A stretch of DNA of 40,668 nt, from NCBI GenBank assembly GCA_025359505.1, contig JANYHH010000034.1, forward strand, positions 1 to 40,668, given 5' to 3'. The position numbers and the translations under genes are program-made. Within the stretch, counting starts at the first letter, position 1; each line of letters opens with the position of its first letter. Shown in pieces: positions 40,555 through 40,668 of this stretch. Under the pieces are notes generated by a model. The model was not told where the DNA came from, made no database searches, and saw nothing but the letters and a program-made list of their open reading frames with translations. This DNA is from Deinococcales bacterium. GTDB lineage: Bacteria > Deinococcota > Deinococci > Deinococcales > JAAFIG01.

Positions 40555-40668
40555 TCAAGCCGTCAGTCCAAGCAACGAGCGCAAATAATCATCGCTCATC
40601 AACGCTTTCAACCGCTGACGACGCTTAGAAATACGTAACTCCTTCTCGAGATTCAACAAATTCAATGC
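40555..40668 (-). CDS. Possible C-terminal end of a gene cut by the window edge
   Basis: An open minus-strand frame enters from the right edge and ends TGA at 40555, giving 37 residues with a charged helical stretch (NLEKELRISKRRQRLKAL) and the end YLRSLLGLTA. The frame uses a CTCGAG as Leu-Glu. It is short and A+T-rich enough that an open frame could arise by chance; no family can be named. Confidence 0.35.
   Translation of the reverse strand, partial: ALNLLNLEKELRISKRRQRLKALMSDDYLRSLLGLTA

Overview
The window looks like chromosomal DNA from a member of the Deinococcota (Deinococcus-Thermus lineage) of moderate-to-high G+C. Three things point that way. The malate dehydrogenase is strongly of the Thermus/Deinococcus type. 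A NADH-sensing Rex repressor and a DinB-fold protein are present. Many genes have a TANNNT -10 box only 5-9 bases before the start codon with no Shine-Dalgarno sequence, which is the leaderless arrangement known from Deinococcus transcriptomes. No tRNA, rRNA, CRISPR array, phage region or complete insertion sequence was seen. The gene content is mostly housekeeping.

Layout. 0-4.5 kb: a small heat-shock protein, a convergent iPGM-like metalloenzyme, a small exported protein and a large G8-domain/beta-helix lipoprotein resembling animal CEMIP/TMEM2. 4.5-8.1 kb: an RlmL-like methyltransferase, aroB and a LacI-family regulator. 8.1-13.9 kb: short, mostly single-gene units: a repeat-rich gap, a DUF3291 protein and its small partner, two serine beta-lactamase-like proteins, a 57-residue membrane protein, a DinB protein and a SufE-like protein, with a MITE-like AT-rich element at about 12.8 kb. 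13.9-17.9 kb: a TPR protein, a double-SPOR membrane protein, Rex and a lipoprotein. 18-23.3 kb: a PIG-L/BshB-like deacetylase, a polytopic membrane protein, two MFS transporters and a winged-helix regulator divergent from the second.

23.3-28.8 kb: a complete branched-chain amino-acid ABC importer on the minus strand (livJ, then livHMGF with 4-base overlaps), with a near-consensus promoter before livJ and a terminator between livJ and livH. 28.9-34 kb: a SWIM zinc-finger protein, a histidine-rich membrane protein, mdh, a BatA/BatB-like VWA protein and an exported protein with Ca-binding-like repeats. 34-40.7 kb: ddl, an AhpD/CMD-like protein, a GAF-PAS-GAF-GGDEF diguanylate cyclase, argJ, a DUF2237 protein, a double GNAT acetyltransferase, and possibly the C-terminal end of a gene cut by the window edge.

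The strongest unexplained signal is not a gene. The palindrome CTCGAG occurs about 240 times by hand count (one per roughly 170 bases, against about 13 expected from composition). It occurs in all three reading frames and between genes, and is built into the stems of several terminators. It behaves like a highly iterated palindrome analogous to cyanobacterial HIP1. A second signal is a composite intergenic repeat that lies in the same orientation immediately upstream of both aroB and argJ. I found no new multi-gene defence or biosynthetic system.
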